Shown here piece by piece: positions 1-8,723 of a stretch of DNA of 64,000 nucleotides; position 1 is the first letter of the stretch, and every line of letters begins with the position of its first letter. The stretch is from positions 91,406 through 155,405 of the forward strand of contig NZ_JBBEOG010000008.1 of assembly GCF_037860835.1 (NCBI RefSeq), written 5' to 3'. A model generated the notes under the pieces. It ran no database searches. It was given only the letters and a program-made list of their open reading frames with translations, and was not told where the DNA came from. The translations under genes were made by a program, and so were the position numbers. This DNA is from Aquipuribacter nitratireducens (GTDB lineage: Bacteria > Actinomycetota > Actinomycetes > Actinomycetales > JBBAYJ01).

Positions 1-1
1 G

Positions 2-79
2 CGCGGCGAGACCGTCCACCTCGTCCCGGCGGGCGGCCACGTCCACTTCTTCGACCTCAAGACCGGCGCGCGCCTCTGA
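2..79 (+). CDS. ABC transporter ATP-binding protein, C-terminal fragment
   Basis: The window opens inside this gene. Only the last 25 residues and the TGA at 77-79 are visible. They read like the end of the OB/TOBE domain of UgpC/MsmK-type sugar importer ATPases, where a pattern like HFFDLKTGARL normally closes the protein. The family energises uptake of sugars or glycerol phosphate at the cytoplasmic face of the membrane. The ATPase motifs lie outside the window, so the substrate cannot be inferred. Two hairpins that could end transcription follow directly. Confidence 0.6.
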   Translation, partial: RGETVHLVPAGGHVHFFDLKTGARL

Positions 80-89
80 CGGGGTAGCG

Positions 90-146
90 CCACCGCTCCG
101 GTGGACCAGTTGACGACGGGCGTCCCGCCACGGGGCGCCCGTCGTC
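90..146 (+). terminator. Tandem hairpins after the ABC ATPase gene
   Basis: Two perfect inverted repeats lie between the ABC stop codon and the next gene: CCACCG/CGGTGG at 90-104 with a 3-nt loop, and an 11-bp stem GACGACGGGCG/CGCCCGTCGTC at 112-146. No T-run follows, as is common for actinobacterial terminators. They probably separate the ABC operon from the DUF4032 gene. Confidence 0.6.
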
Positions 147-171
147 GCGTCCGCGGCCGAGCCAGGGAAGG

Positions 172-1431
172 ATGTGCGCCGTGAGCACCGCCCTCGAGAT
201 CACGTCGACCACCCCGGAGAGCGGGCTGCTCGACCTGCCGTGGGAGGTGCCGCTCGAGGAGTGGCCGGAGGAGCGGATCGCCGCCCTCCCCCGCGGCATC
301 AGCCGGCACGTCGTGCGCTTCGTCCGCCTCGGCGGTCGCGTGTACGCGATCAAGGAGATCAACGAGCCCATCGCGCGGCGCGAGTACCAGATGCTGCGCA
401 ACCTCCGCCGGCTGCAGGTGCCCTCGGTCGAGCCCGCCGCGGTCGTGTCGGGTCGCGTGTCCGCCGACGGCGAGCCGCTCGAGGCGGCGCTCATCACCCG
501 GCACCTGCAGTTCTCGCTGCCGTACCGGGCGCTGTTCAGCCAGACCCTGCGCCCGGACACGGCCACCCGCCTCATCGACGCGCTCGCCGTCCTGCTCGTG
601 CGCCTTCACCTCCAGGGCTTCTACTGGGGCGACGTCTCCCTGTCGAACACCCTCTTCCGCCGCGACGCCGGCGAGTTCGCCGCGTACCTCGTCGACGCCG
701 AGACCGGCGAGCTCTACCCGCAGCTGTCCGCGGGGCAGAGGAGCTACGACGTCGACCTCGCGCGCGTCAACATCGCCGGGGAGATGTTCGACCTGCAGGC
801 GGGAGAGCTCCTCGACGAGGACTTCGACCCCATCGCGGCCAGCGACCGCATCGTCGACCGCTACACGTCCCTGTGGGCCGAGCTCACGGACGAGGAGGAG
901 TTCGACCGCGTCGAGCGCTGGCGCGTCGACGCCCGCATCCGCCGGCTCAACGAGCTCGGCTTCGACGTCGGCGAGCTCGCCCTCACGACCGACTTCACCG
1001 GCACGACGGTCCACATCCAGCCGAAGGTCGTCGACGCCGGGCACCACACGCGCCGGCTGCTCCGGCTCACGGGCCTCGACGTGGAGGAGAACCAGGCCCG
1101 CCGCCTCCTCAACGACATGGACTCCTTCGCCGCGGCCAACGACATGCAGGGCGAGGAGGAGGAGATCGTCGCCCACACGTGGCTGACGACGGTCTTCGAG
1201 CCCGTGACGCGCGCCGTGCCCCCGCAGCTGCGCGGCAAGCTCGAGCCCGCCGAGGTCTTCCACGAGGTGCTCCAGCACCGCTGGTACCTGTCGGAGGCCG
1301 CCGGGCACGACGTCGGCCTGGACGAGGCGATCCGGCACTACATGACGGACGAGCTCGTGCACCGCCGCGACGAGAAGGCCGTGCTCGGCGGGGTCGACAC
1401 CGAGCCGATCCCGATCGTCACCGAGTACTGA
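172..1431 (+). CDS. DUF4032 domain protein with kinase-like N-terminal half
   Basis: The product has 419 residues. The N-terminal two thirds resembles a lipopolysaccharide-kinase/RIO-like fold: a lysine strand (YAIKEIN, about residue 60) and a catalytic-loop-like GDVSLSNTLF near residue 160, followed by a DAE segment in the place of a DFG. The C-terminal part matches the actinobacterial DUF4032 family, whose role is unknown. I chose ATG at 172 because an AGGGAAGG ribosome-binding site ends next to it; GTG at 181 is a possible alternative start. There is no signal peptide or membrane segment, so it is probably cytoplasmic. Kinase activity is inferred from the fold only. Confidence 0.7.
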   Translation: MCAVSTALEITSTTPESGLLDLPWEVPLEEWPEERIAALPRGISRHVVRFVRLGGRVYAIKEINEPIARREYQMLRNLRRLQVPSVEPAAVVSGRVSADGEPLEAALITRHLQFSLPYRALFSQTLRPDTATRLIDALAVLLVRLHLQGFYWGDVSLSNTLFRRDAGEFAAYLVDAETGELYPQLSAGQRSYDVDLARVNIAGEMFDLQAGELLDEDFDPIAASDRIVDRYTSLWAELTDEEEFDRVERWRVDARIRRLNELGFDVGELALTTDFTGTTVHIQPKVVDAGHHTRRLLRLTGLDVEENQARRLLNDMDSFAAANDMQGEEEEIVAHTWLTTVFEPVTRAVPPQLRGKLEPAEVFHEVLQHRWYLSEAAGHDVGLDEAIRHYMTDELVHRRDEKAVLGGVDTEPIPIVTEY

Positions 1432-1460
1432 GCTCGAGCCCGTCCGGCGGCTCCCGCGAG

Positions 1461-1580
1461 TGGGACGTTCTGCTCGCGGCCGGGACGACATCGGTCGCCG
1501 GGGCCGCCCCGGACCCCGAAGACGTCCCAGTCGCCCGAGCAACGTCCCAGTCGCCCGAGCAGCGTCCCAGTCGCCCGCGC
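1461..1580. repeat. Left copy of paired phased repeat element (20-bp register)
   Basis: An intergenic element after the DUF4032 gene. It begins with TGGGACGTT (1461) and CGGGACGA (1481), and ends with three 20-bp direct repeats of (g/a)(a/g)cGTCCCAGTCGCCCGAGC at 1521, 1541 and 1561. The GGGACG motifs on one side and CGTCCC motifs on the other are inverted relative to each other and stay in a 20-bp register. A collinear, gap-free relative lies at 3091-3200 beyond the arsenic genes. Confidence 0.8.
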
Positions 1581-1585
1581 CGGGC

Positions 1586-2251
1586 TCAGGTCGCGGGCAC
1601 GCCGAGCTCGTCGAGCAGGTGCCGGACGCGCCGCTCGATCTCGTCGCGGACCGGACGGACCTCGTCGACGCCCTTGCCGGCGGGGTCCTCGAGGACCCAG
1701 TCCTCGTACCGTGTGCCGGGGAAGATCGGGCAGGCGTCACCGCAGCCCATGCTGACGACGACGTCGGCCGCGCGGACGGTCTCCTCGGTCCAGGGCTTGG
1801 GGAACTCGTGCGAGATGTCGATCCCGCGCTCGCGCATCGCCTCGACCGCGGCCGGGTTGACCCGGGACCCCGGTTCGGAGCCACCGGACCACGCGATCGC
1901 CCGCTCGCCGGCGAGGTGCTGGAAGAAGCCGAGTGCCATCTGCGAGCGCCCCGCGTTGTGGACGCAGAGGAACAGCACCGTCGGCACGCCGTCGTCGTGC
2001 CGGCCCTCGATCCTCGCGAGGGCGCGCAGGCGCTGGCGGGCGAACCGCTCGGCGATGAGCGGGAGGTAGCGGGTGACGGTGGCGGGGCCGGCGAGCTGGT
2101 CGTAGCTCGTCACGAGGAACCGCTCGATGGTCTCCGCGCCGTAGACGCCGACGAAGTCCTCGGCGAGGCGGGTCGCGGCGGTCCGCAGCGCGAGCTGCTG
2201 GTCGAGCTCGATGCCGGCCCGCTGGTGGAGGGCCTGGAGGGTCTCGGTCAT
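1586..2251 (-). CDS. arsC: Arsenate reductase ArsC (LMW-phosphatase type) with N-terminal helical domain
   Basis: The product has 221 residues. Residues 1-85 form the helical extension found in many actinobacterial arsenate reductases. Residues 90-215 are the low-molecular-weight phosphatase fold. The phosphate-binding loop C96-VHNAG-R102 is intact, and Cys170 and Cys174 (MGCGDAC) can carry the disulfide cascade, so arsenate reduction to arsenite with thioredoxin or mycothiol is expected. The ATG at 2251 overlaps the stop of the upstream regulator (ATGA), so the two genes are translationally coupled. No arsenite exporter gene lies in this unit. Confidence 0.9.
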   Translation of the reverse strand: MTETLQALHQRAGIELDQQLALRTAATRLAEDFVGVYGAETIERFLVTSYDQLAGPATVTRYLPLIAERFARQRLRALARIEGRHDDGVPTVLFLCVHNAGRSQMALGFFQHLAGERAIAWSGGSEPGSRVNPAAVEAMRERGIDISHEFPKPWTEETVRAADVVVSMGCGDACPIFPGTRYEDWVLEDPAGKGVDEVRPVRDEIERRVRHLLDELGVPAT

Positions 2252-2943
2252 GGCGAGGTGCTCCTTGTGGGTCGACGGCGGGACCCGGTGAGGGCGCGCC
2301 CGAGCCGGTCGACCCGGGCGCTGATGTCGGCGAAGGCGCCTTCGAATGCCGCCTCGTCGCCGGTGCGGACGGGGTCCGGTACCGACCAGTGGAGGTCGAC
2401 GGGGCGGGCGGCGGCGAGCGACGACTCGTAGGCGCTGTCGCAGACGGCCACGACGAGGTCCCCCTCACGCAGGACGTCGTCGACGTGGGCGGGCGTGCGA
2501 CCGCCCAGGTCGAGCCCGTGACGTGCCGCGACGGCGACCGCTCCCGGGTGCACCTCCGCGGCGGGCTCGGTGCCGGCGCTGGCGGTGGGTACGCCGACCG
2601 CGCGGCTGAGGGCCACCGCGGCGAGGTGGGAGCGCGCGGAGCTGTGGGTGCAGACGAAGACGACCCGGGGGGCGGGACGGACGCCCGGCTCGGCGGCGTC
2701 GGCGAGCAGGGTGACGTAGGTGCGGCGCGCGTCGCCCTCCGAGCGACGGCGCGCGACGACGCCGGCGACCTCGAGGACCTTGAGGTGGTGGGCGAGGAGG
2801 TTGGACGTGACCCCGAGCGTGCCTGCCAGCTCGCCGGGGGCGAGGTCACCCACGGCGAGGAGGTCGACGACCTGCAACCGGGTCTCGTCGGCGAGCGCGG
2901 CGTGCACCCTGGCCCGGCGGGCGAGGTCGTGACGCCGTTCCAC
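2248..2943 (-). CDS. ArsR-type regulator fused to a low-molecular-weight phosphatase domain
   Basis: The product has 231 residues. Residues 8-85 form an ArsR winged helix-turn-helix (ADETRLQVVDLLA, then TSNLLAHHLKVL as recognition region). Residues 92-215 are a low-molecular-weight phosphatase/ArsC-like fold with the loop C98-THSSA-R104. No classical ArsR CxC metal site is visible. The fusion probably senses arsenate or arsenite and represses its own operon. It is the first gene of the unit and overlaps arsC by 4 bp. Whether the phosphatase half is an enzyme or a sensor cannot be told from sequence. Confidence 0.88.
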   Translation of the reverse strand: MERRHDLARRARVHAALADETRLQVVDLLAVGDLAPGELAGTLGVTSNLLAHHLKVLEVAGVVARRRSEGDARRTYVTLLADAAEPGVRPAPRVVFVCTHSSARSHLAAVALSRAVGVPTASAGTEPAAEVHPGAVAVAARHGLDLGGRTPAHVDDVLREGDLVVAVCDSAYESSLAAARPVDLHWSVPDPVRTGDEAAFEGAFADISARVDRLGRALTGSRRRPTRSTSP

Positions 2944-2960
2944 GAGCGGAGCATCTCACT

Positions 2961-2988
2961 CGACAATCATTGAGTCAACGAACCTTGA
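2961..2988 (-). promoter_or_regulatory. Candidate ArsR operator upstream of the arsenic unit
   Basis: An AT-richer island just upstream of the regulator start holds the inverted repeat TCAA-N6-TTGA at 2975-2988, beside CAATCATTGAG. ArsR/SmtB operators are usually short imperfect palindromes of the TTGA/TCAA kind. The position, 32-45 bp upstream of the start codon, suits autorepression. Confidence 0.5.
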
Positions 2989-3090
2989 GCGGAACTGCAC
3001 TGCTCGCTCGCAGTGCACCAGGTGTTGGCGGTGCCGTCACCACCGCCGCGGGCGGGCGGGCTGAGCCGCCCGCTCCGCGCCGTTGCTGGG

Positions 3091-3200
3091 TGGGACGTTG
3101 CCGTCCCGAGCGGGACGACTTCGGGCTCGACGAGGGCTACCGACCCCGGGAACGTCCCAGTCGGTGGGCTCACGTCCCAGTCGGCGGGGAACCGTCCCCC
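3091..3200. repeat. Right copy of paired phased repeat element
   Basis: This collinear relative of 1461-1580 lies between the arsenic unit and rlmB. TGGGACGTT (3091), CGGGACGA (3111), CGACCCC (3141), then ACGTCCCAGTCG starting at 3152 and 3172, and a decayed ACCGTCCCC (3191), occupy exactly the same relative positions as in the left copy. It stands in the same orientation, so the arsenic genes sit between direct copies. Confidence 0.75.
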
Positions 3201-3222
3201 GCGGCCTGCTCGCCCGGGCGCG

Positions 3223-4245
3223 TCAGCGCTGCTGGGCCACCGCGTAGAGCACGATCCCGGCGGCGACGCCGGCGTTGAGCGACTCCGTCGCCGCGGCCAT
3301 CGGGATCGACACGACGACGTCGCACGTCTCGCGGACGAGGCGCGAGAGCCCCTCCCCCTCGGCACCGACGACGAGCACGACCCCGGTGCCGCTCACGTCG
3401 AGCTCCGGCAGGTCGACCTCGCCGTGCGCGTCGAGGCCGACGACCATGAGGCCCGCCTTCTGGTAGTCCTGCAGCGTCCGGGTGAGGTTGCCCGCGCGGG
3501 CGACCGGCACCCGGACCGCCGCACCCGCGCTCGACTTCCACGCCCCCGCCGTCATGCCGACGCTGCGCCGCGACGGCACGACGACCCCGGCGGCGCCGAA
3601 GGCCCCCGCCGAGCGGACGACGGCCCCGAGGTTCCGGGGGTCGGTGATGCCGTCGAGCGCGACGACGAGGACGTCGTCGCGGCGCCGGCCGTGGAGCAGG
3701 TCGGCGGGGTCGGCGTAGGCGTACGGCGGGATCTGGAGCGCGACCCCCTGGTGGACGGCGCCGTCGGTGAGCCGGTCGAGGTCGTGCTTGGCGACCGGCA
3801 GGACGGGCATGCCGGCGTCGGACGCCGCCCGCACCGCCTCCCTGACGCGCGCGTCGGACTCGACGGTGTCCTGCAGGTAGAGCCCGGTGGCGGGTACGCC
3901 CGCCCGCAGGGCCTCCACCACGGAGTTGCGGCCCGCGACGTACTCCGCGCCGGTCCCGGCACGCCGTCGCTGGCCGGCGGCGCCGGGCCGGGCGGACGAC
4001 CGCGCGCCCGGTCGGGCGGAGCCGCCCTTGCGCATGCCCGCCCGCGACCGCGCATCGCGCTCGGCCTTGGCCGCGGCGCGCTCGCGGGCGACCTTGCGGT
4101 CGTGCGCGGGGTGGGAGACGCGGTCCTCCGCCTTCGGCGTCGGGCCCTTGCCCTCGAGCGCCCGCCGGCGGTTGCCGCCGCTGCCGACGGTCGGTCCCTT
4201 GCCGCCCTTGCGGACCGCGCCGCGGCGCTTGGAGTTGCCTGCCAT
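3223..4245 (-). CDS. rlmB: 23S rRNA (guanosine-2'-O-)-methyltransferase RlmB
   Basis: The product has 340 residues: a basic, Gly/Arg-rich extension (1-95), the substrate-binding domain, and a SPOUT methyltransferase domain with the three family motifs [26 protein letters not shown] and [15 protein letters not shown]. It would methylate a 2'-O of 23S rRNA using SAM. I chose the ATG at 4245 because it overlaps the cysS stop by one base (TGATG), giving translational coupling; an upstream in-frame ATG would extend the protein into cysS without family support. cysS-rlmB is a conserved actinobacterial pair. Confidence 0.93.
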   Translation of the reverse strand: MAGNSKRRGAVRKGGKGPTVGSGGNRRRALEGKGPTPKAEDRVSHPAHDRKVARERAAAKAERDARSRAGMRKGGSARPGARSSARPGAAGQRRRAGTGAEYVAGRNSVVEALRAGVPATGLYLQDTVESDARVREAVRAASDAGMPVLPVAKHDLDRLTDGAVHQGVALQIPPYAYADPADLLHGRRRDDVLVVALDGITDPRNLGAVVRSAGAFGAAGVVVPSRRSVGMTAGAWKSSAGAAVRVPVARAGNLTRTLQDYQKAGLMVVGLDAHGEVDLPELDVSGTGVVLVVGAEGEGLSRLVRETCDVVVSIPMAAATESLNAGVAAGIVLYAVAQQR

Positions 4246-5714
4246 CAGGGGGCTCCTGTCGGGGTGCGGGCGGCCTCGGAGGTGGGTGCGTCGCGGGGCG
4301 GCGTGGCGGCGACGGTCCACCGCGGCCCCTGGGGCGTGTCCTCCACGACGATGCCCGCCGCGGCGAGCCGGTCGCGGACGGCGTCGGCGGACGCCCAGTC
4401 CCGGTCCGCGCGCGCGCGGGTGCGCGCGTCGAGCTCGGCCCGGACGAGGGCGTCGAGCGCGCGGGTCGCCGCCCCGCCGTCGCCAGTGCCTTCCTCAGGT
4501 TCGATCCCGAGCACGCGACACATCGTGGCGACGCTGCCTGCTGCGCCCGAGGCGGCCGAGACATCACCTGCGTCGAGAGCGGCGTTTCCCTCCCGCACCA
4601 CCCCGTGGAGGGCGGCGAGCGCCTGCGGCACGCCGAGGTCGTCGTCCATGGCGGCGGTGAACTCCGCGCACACGAGGCCGTCGTCGCCGATGGCGCCCGT
4701 GGCGGCCTCGGCCCGCTCGAGGAAGCCCGCGATCCGCCCCCACGCGGCAGCGGCCTCGTCGAGCGAGGCGGGCGCGAGCTCGAGGTTGCTGCGGTAGTGC
4801 GCCGACACGAGGTAGTAGCGCAGCACCTCGGGCCGGTGCTCCCGGAGCAGGTGGGCGACACCGAGCGAGTTGCCGAGGCTCTTGCTCATCTTCTCCCCGG
4901 CCGTCGTGAGCAGCGCCGAGTGCAGCCACACGCGGGCGAACGGGTCCCCGGCCGCGTTCGACTGGGCGATCTCGTTCTCGTGGTGGGGGAAGCGGAGGTC
5001 GAGACCGCCGCCGTGGACGTCGAACTCGGCCCCGAGGTACCGGGTCGCCATGGCGGAGCACTCGAGGTGCCACCCCGGTCGGCCCCGGCCGAAGGGGGTG
5101 TCCCACGACGCGGTGGCGGGCTCGGAGTCCTTCGCGGACTTCCACAGCGCGAAGTCGCGGGGGTCGCGCTTGCGACCGGCGAGCTCGGGGTCGGTGTCGC
5201 CGGCGGGCTCGAGCTCGGCGAGGGACTGCCGGGTGAGCCGGCCGTAGTCGGCGAAGGAGCGGACGTCGAAGTACACGTCGGCCGTGCCGTCGACGTGGTA
5301 CGCGTGGCCGGCGGCGACGAGCCGCTCCATCAGGGCGACCATCTCCGTCACGTGACCGGTCGCCCGGGGCTCGTAGGTGGGGGGCAGCACCCGCAGGGCG
5401 GCGTACGCCTCGGTGAACTCCCGTTCGTAGCGGTACGCGTGCGCCCACCACGGCCGACCGGCCTCGGCGGCCTTGGTGAGGATCTTGTCGTCGATGTCGG
5501 TGACGTTGCGGACCAGCGTCACCTCGTAGCCGGAGTGCACGAGCCAGCGCCGCAGCACGTCGTAGACGACCTGCGCGCGCATGTGCCCGATGTGCGGGCT
5601 CATCTGCGGCGTCGCCCCGCACACGTAGATGCCGACGTGGCCCTCCCGGACCGGCCGCAGGGGGGCGGTCTCGCGGGCGAGGCTGTCGTGCAGGCGCAGG
5701 CCGGGGTCGGGCAC
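4245..5714 (-). CDS. cysS: Cysteinyl-tRNA synthetase
   Basis: The product has 489 residues, close to the usual class I CysRS length. Zinc ligand Cys32, HIGH at 41-44, the WHLECSAMA zinc-cysteine segment (Cys219), the [15 protein letters not shown] block near 234-248 and KMSKS at 275-279 are all present. The protein charges tRNA-Cys in the cytoplasm. It is distinct from the MshC ligase paralogue, which lacks the C-terminal anticodon-binding part seen here. It is followed by rlmB with a 1-bp overlap. Confidence 0.96.
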   Translation of the reverse strand: MPDPGLRLHDSLARETAPLRPVREGHVGIYVCGATPQMSPHIGHMRAQVVYDVLRRWLVHSGYEVTLVRNVTDIDDKILTKAAEAGRPWWAHAYRYEREFTEAYAALRVLPPTYEPRATGHVTEMVALMERLVAAGHAYHVDGTADVYFDVRSFADYGRLTRQSLAELEPAGDTDPELAGRKRDPRDFALWKSAKDSEPATASWDTPFGRGRPGWHLECSAMATRYLGAEFDVHGGGLDLRFPHHENEIAQSNAAGDPFARVWLHSALLTTAGEKMSKSLGNSLGVAHLLREHRPEVLRYYLVSAHYRSNLELAPASLDEAAAAWGRIAGFLERAEAATGAIGDDGLVCAEFTAAMDDDLGVPQALAALHGVVREGNAALDAGDVSAASGAAGSVATMCRVLGIEPEEGTGDGGAATRALDALVRAELDARTRARADRDWASADAVRDRLAAAGIVVEDTPQGPRWTVAATPPRDAPTSEAARTPTGAP

Positions 5715-5723
5715 CGGCCCAGC

Positions 5724-6716
5724 CTACGGGGGGCTCGGGGCGGGGCCGGTCGCGTCCCGGCCCTGCAGGGGGGCCAACGCCGCCGTGCGCTGCGCGGGCG
5801 AGCGGGGGACGTCGCCGACCTGCCGCGCGAGGTCGTCGGCCCGACGGACGAGGTGCTCGACGAGGCCGCGCACCACACGCTCCTCGCGCCACGTCGACCC
5901 GTCGACGACGACCGCGAGCTCGCGGGCGAGCGGGTACGTGCCGTCCGCGACGGCACCGGCGTCCGGGGCGACGCAGCCCGCGCCGGTGTCGAGCGCGACG
6001 GCCCGGACGTCGTCGCTGCCCGCCGCGTACGCGAGCGGCACGTACCCGACCCCGCCGGGGCTGGCGGCGACCCCGTCGACGATGACGGCGTCGTCCTCGC
6101 TGCGGGCGGCGTCCTCGCGCTGGGGCGCCCCCTCGAGGACCGCCTCGACGAACACGTCGCCGGTCCCGCTGGCCGGCCCGGGCGCAAACGGGACCAGCGT
6201 GGTCGCGGGCAGGTCGTCGCGGACGTCCTGCCACGTACGGGCAGGCTGCCCCGTCCCACCGCCGTCGGCGGACCAGAGCCGCCGCAGCTCCGCGCTCGTG
6301 AGGCAGCGGACCGCCTCGTTGCGGGAGGGGACGACGACGACGACGGCGTCGTTCGCCAGCACGAGCCGCTCCGGCGTCACGCCCGCGGCCTCGCACGCGG
6401 CCCGCTCCTCTCCGGTGAGCGGACGCGACGTCATGGCGACGTCGACCTCGCCGGCGCACAGCCGCGCGACCCCGGCGCCCGTGCCGGTCGTCGCGAGCCG
6501 GACCTGCACGCCGGGCTCGACCTCGGTCGTGTACTCCGCGACCCCGGCCCGCACGAGCGGGGTGAGCGAGGAGGACCCGGCCACGGCGACGTCGCCGGTG
6601 AGGCCCTGGGTCGCCGGGAGGTCGTCGGCGCACGCGGCCAGAGCGAGCGCCGCGGACACGACGAGGGCCGTCACCCGGACGGTGACGGCCCTGCGGTCGC
6701 GGCGGCGGGCGGGCAC
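5724..6716 (-). CDS. Second PstS-like phosphate-binding lipoprotein
   Basis: The product has 330 residues with a basic n-region, hydrophobic stretch and lipobox LAAC (Cys29). The mature part carries PBP-like motifs: VAGSSSLTPL near the N-terminus, TSRPLTGEE, and SGTGDVFVEAVL, equivalent to the phosphate-contact SGT of PstS. It starts 28 bp after pstB on the same strand, so it is the last gene of the pst cluster. It may bind phosphate or a phosphorylated ligand as an alternative receptor. GTG at 6716 is taken as start because it supplies the positive n-region; a GTG at 6674 would give a signal without charge. An inverted repeat (6668-6688) lies in the signal-peptide coding region. Confidence 0.75.
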   Translation of the reverse strand: MPARRRDRRAVTVRVTALVVSAALALAACADDLPATQGLTGDVAVAGSSSLTPLVRAGVAEYTTEVEPGVQVRLATTGTGAGVARLCAGEVDVAMTSRPLTGEERAACEAAGVTPERLVLANDAVVVVVPSRNEAVRCLTSAELRRLWSADGGGTGQPARTWQDVRDDLPATTLVPFAPGPASGTGDVFVEAVLEGAPQREDAARSEDDAVIVDGVAASPGGVGYVPLAYAAGSDDVRAVALDTGAGCVAPDAGAVADGTYPLARELAVVVDGSTWREERVVRGLVEHLVRRADDLARQVGDVPRSPAQRTAALAPLQGRDATGPAPSPP

Positions 6717-6744
6717 GGCGACAGCATGCCGCCCGGCGCCCCCG

Positions 6745-7524
6745 TCAGCCGAAACGGCCGGAGATGTAGTCGTTCGTCGCCTGCACCTTGGGCGTGCTGA
6801 ACATGACGTCCGTGCTGTCCATCTCGATGAGCTTGCCGGGCTTGCCGGTGCCCGCGATGTTGAAGAACGCCGTCCGGTCGCTCACCCGCGCGGCCTGCTG
6901 CATGTTGTGGGTGACGATGACGATCGTGTACTGCTCCTTGAGCTCCTGGATGAGGTCCTCGATGGCGAGGGTGGAGATCGGGTCGAGCGCGGAGCACGGC
7001 TCGTCCATGAGGAGCACCTCGGGCTCGACGGCGATGGCGCGGGCGATGCACAGGCGCTGCTGCTGACCGCCGGACAGGCTCGAGCCCGACTCCGACAGCC
7101 GGTCCTTCACCTCGTTCCACAGGTTGGCGCCCTGGAGGGCCTTCTCGACCTTCTCGTCGGCGACGGACTTCTTCATGCGGCGGGCGTTGAGCTTGTACCC
7201 GGCGATGACGTTGTCGTAGATCGACATCGTGGGGAACGGGTTCGGGCGCTGGAAGACCATGCCGATCTGACGCCGGACGTCGACCGGGTCGGTCGAGGGG
7301 GCGTAGAGGTTCTGCCCGTCGACGAGGACCTCGCCGGTGACGTAGGCGCCGCGGATCGCCTCGTGCATGCGGTTGAGGGACCGGATGAACGTCGACTTGC
7401 CGCAGCCGGAGGGGCCGATGAACGCCGTCACCGAGCGGGGCTCGATGACCATGGAGACGTCCTCGACGGCCTTGAACTTGCCGTAGTAGATGTCGAGGGA
7501 GTTGACCTCGATGCGCTTGGACAC
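6745..7524 (-). CDS. pstB: Phosphate ABC transporter ATP-binding protein PstB
   Basis: The product has 259 residues. Walker [10 protein letters not shown] (about 37-45), Q-loop in VFQRPNPFP, signature LSGGQQQR, Walker [14 protein letters not shown] and the switch histidine in VTHNMQQA are all intact. It powers high-affinity phosphate import through PstA and PstC. The start is GTG at 7524: family alignment begins [14 protein letters not shown], and a GGAGG-like site precedes it. The gap to pstA is 14 bp. Confidence 0.97.
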   Translation of the reverse strand: MSKRIEVNSLDIYYGKFKAVEDVSMVIEPRSVTAFIGPSGCGKSTFIRSLNRMHEAIRGAYVTGEVLVDGQNLYAPSTDPVDVRRQIGMVFQRPNPFPTMSIYDNVIAGYKLNARRMKKSVADEKVEKALQGANLWNEVKDRLSESGSSLSGGQQQRLCIARAIAVEPEVLLMDEPCSALDPISTLAIEDLIQELKEQYTIVIVTHNMQQAARVSDRTAFFNIAGTGKPGKLIEMDSTDVMFSTPKVQATNDYISGRFG

Positions 7525-7538
7525 GGTGGAGGTTCCTC

Positions 7539-8723
7539 TCAGCGTCCGGTTGTGGGGGCGAACAGGAAGGCGACGAGACGGCCGATGCCGTTGAGGAGCA
7601 TGACGATGAGGATGAGGACCAGGGCCGCCGTCCACGCCCGGTCGAGGAACGCCTCGGGCGGCAGGCCCCGACGGACGAACTGGTCGTAGGCGAAGACGGG
7701 CAGGGTCGACATCCGGCCCTCGGTGGCGTCGAAGTTGAAGCCGACGGTGAAGCCGAGGGTGATGAGCAGCGGCGCCGTCTCGCCGATGACACGGGCGACG
7801 GCGATGGTGATGCCCGCGGCGATGCCGCCGATCGACGTCGGGATGACGACCTTCGTGATGGTCCGCCAGCGCGGCACGCCGAGGGCGTAGCTGGCCTCGC
7901 GGAGCTCGTCCGGCACGAGCTTGAGCATCTCCTCGACCGACCGGATGACGACCGGCGTCATGAGGACCGCGAGGGCCATCGCGCCGGCGATGCCGGAGCG
8001 GTGCCCCGGGTTGTCCGTGAGCGTGATGAAGAGCGCGACGGCGAACAGGCCCGCGACGATGGACGGGATACCCGTCATGACGTCGACGAGGAACGTGATG
8101 GCCGCCTTCAGCGGGCCGCGCCCGTACTCCACGAGCCACACGGCGGCGAGGACGCCGACGGGGATCGAGATGAGCGCGGCGATGCCGGTGACGACGAGCG
8201 TGCCGACGATCGCGTGGGCCGCCCCGCCGCCCTCGCCGACGACGCCGGCCATCGTCTCGGTGAAGAAGGCGACGTCGAAGCGGGCGATGCCGTTCGACAC
8301 GACGGTCCACACGAGGGACAGCAGCGGTGCCATCGCGAGGACGAACGCGACGGTGACGAGGGCGGTGACGACCCGGTCCTTGGCGCGGCGCGGCCCCTCG
8401 GTGGAGCGGGCGAGGACGTAGATCCCCAGCATGTAGACGACGGCCGTGAGCGCGGCCGCGCCGGTGAAGGAGAACGCGCCGAAGAGGAAGAGGACGGCGG
8501 TCGACAGCACCGCCGACAGCAGGAGGAGCGCCTGCGGCAGGCGCCGGGGCAGGGTGCCCGACGTCGCGCCGAGGCCCGTGCCGGCCGGCGGGGGCGGCGG
8601 GCCGGCGGGCTTCGGCGCCCCGAAGCGCTCCGGGGTGAGCCCGCTGGTGTCGGCCGGGCCGGGACGGCTGCCCGTGTCGAGCGGGCCGGTGCGCTGGGTC
8701 TCGGTCTCGCGAGGGGTGCTCAT
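7539..8723 (-). CDS. pstA: Phosphate ABC transporter permease PstA
   Basis: The product has 394 residues, longer than usual because of a Pro/Gly-rich cytoplasmic N-terminal tail of about 60 residues. About eight hydrophobic segments follow, and the permease EAA-type loop [23 protein letters not shown] contacts PstB. The ATG at 8723 overlaps the pstC stop (ATGA), so the pair is translationally coupled. The long tail is shared by several actinobacterial PstA proteins; its role is unknown. Confidence 0.95.
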   Translation of the reverse strand: MSTPRETETQRTGPLDTGSRPGPADTSGLTPERFGAPKPAGPPPPPAGTGLGATSGTLPRRLPQALLLLSAVLSTAVLFLFGAFSFTGAAALTAVVYMLGIYVLARSTEGPRRAKDRVVTALVTVAFVLAMAPLLSLVWTVVSNGIARFDVAFFTETMAGVVGEGGGAAHAIVGTLVVTGIAALISIPVGVLAAVWLVEYGRGPLKAAITFLVDVMTGIPSIVAGLFAVALFITLTDNPGHRSGIAGAMALAVLMTPVVIRSVEEMLKLVPDELREASYALGVPRWRTITKVVIPTSIGGIAAGITIAVARVIGETAPLLITLGFTVGFNFDATEGRMSTLPVFAYDQFVRRGLPPEAFLDRAWTAALVLILIVMLLNGIGRLVAFLFAPTTGR

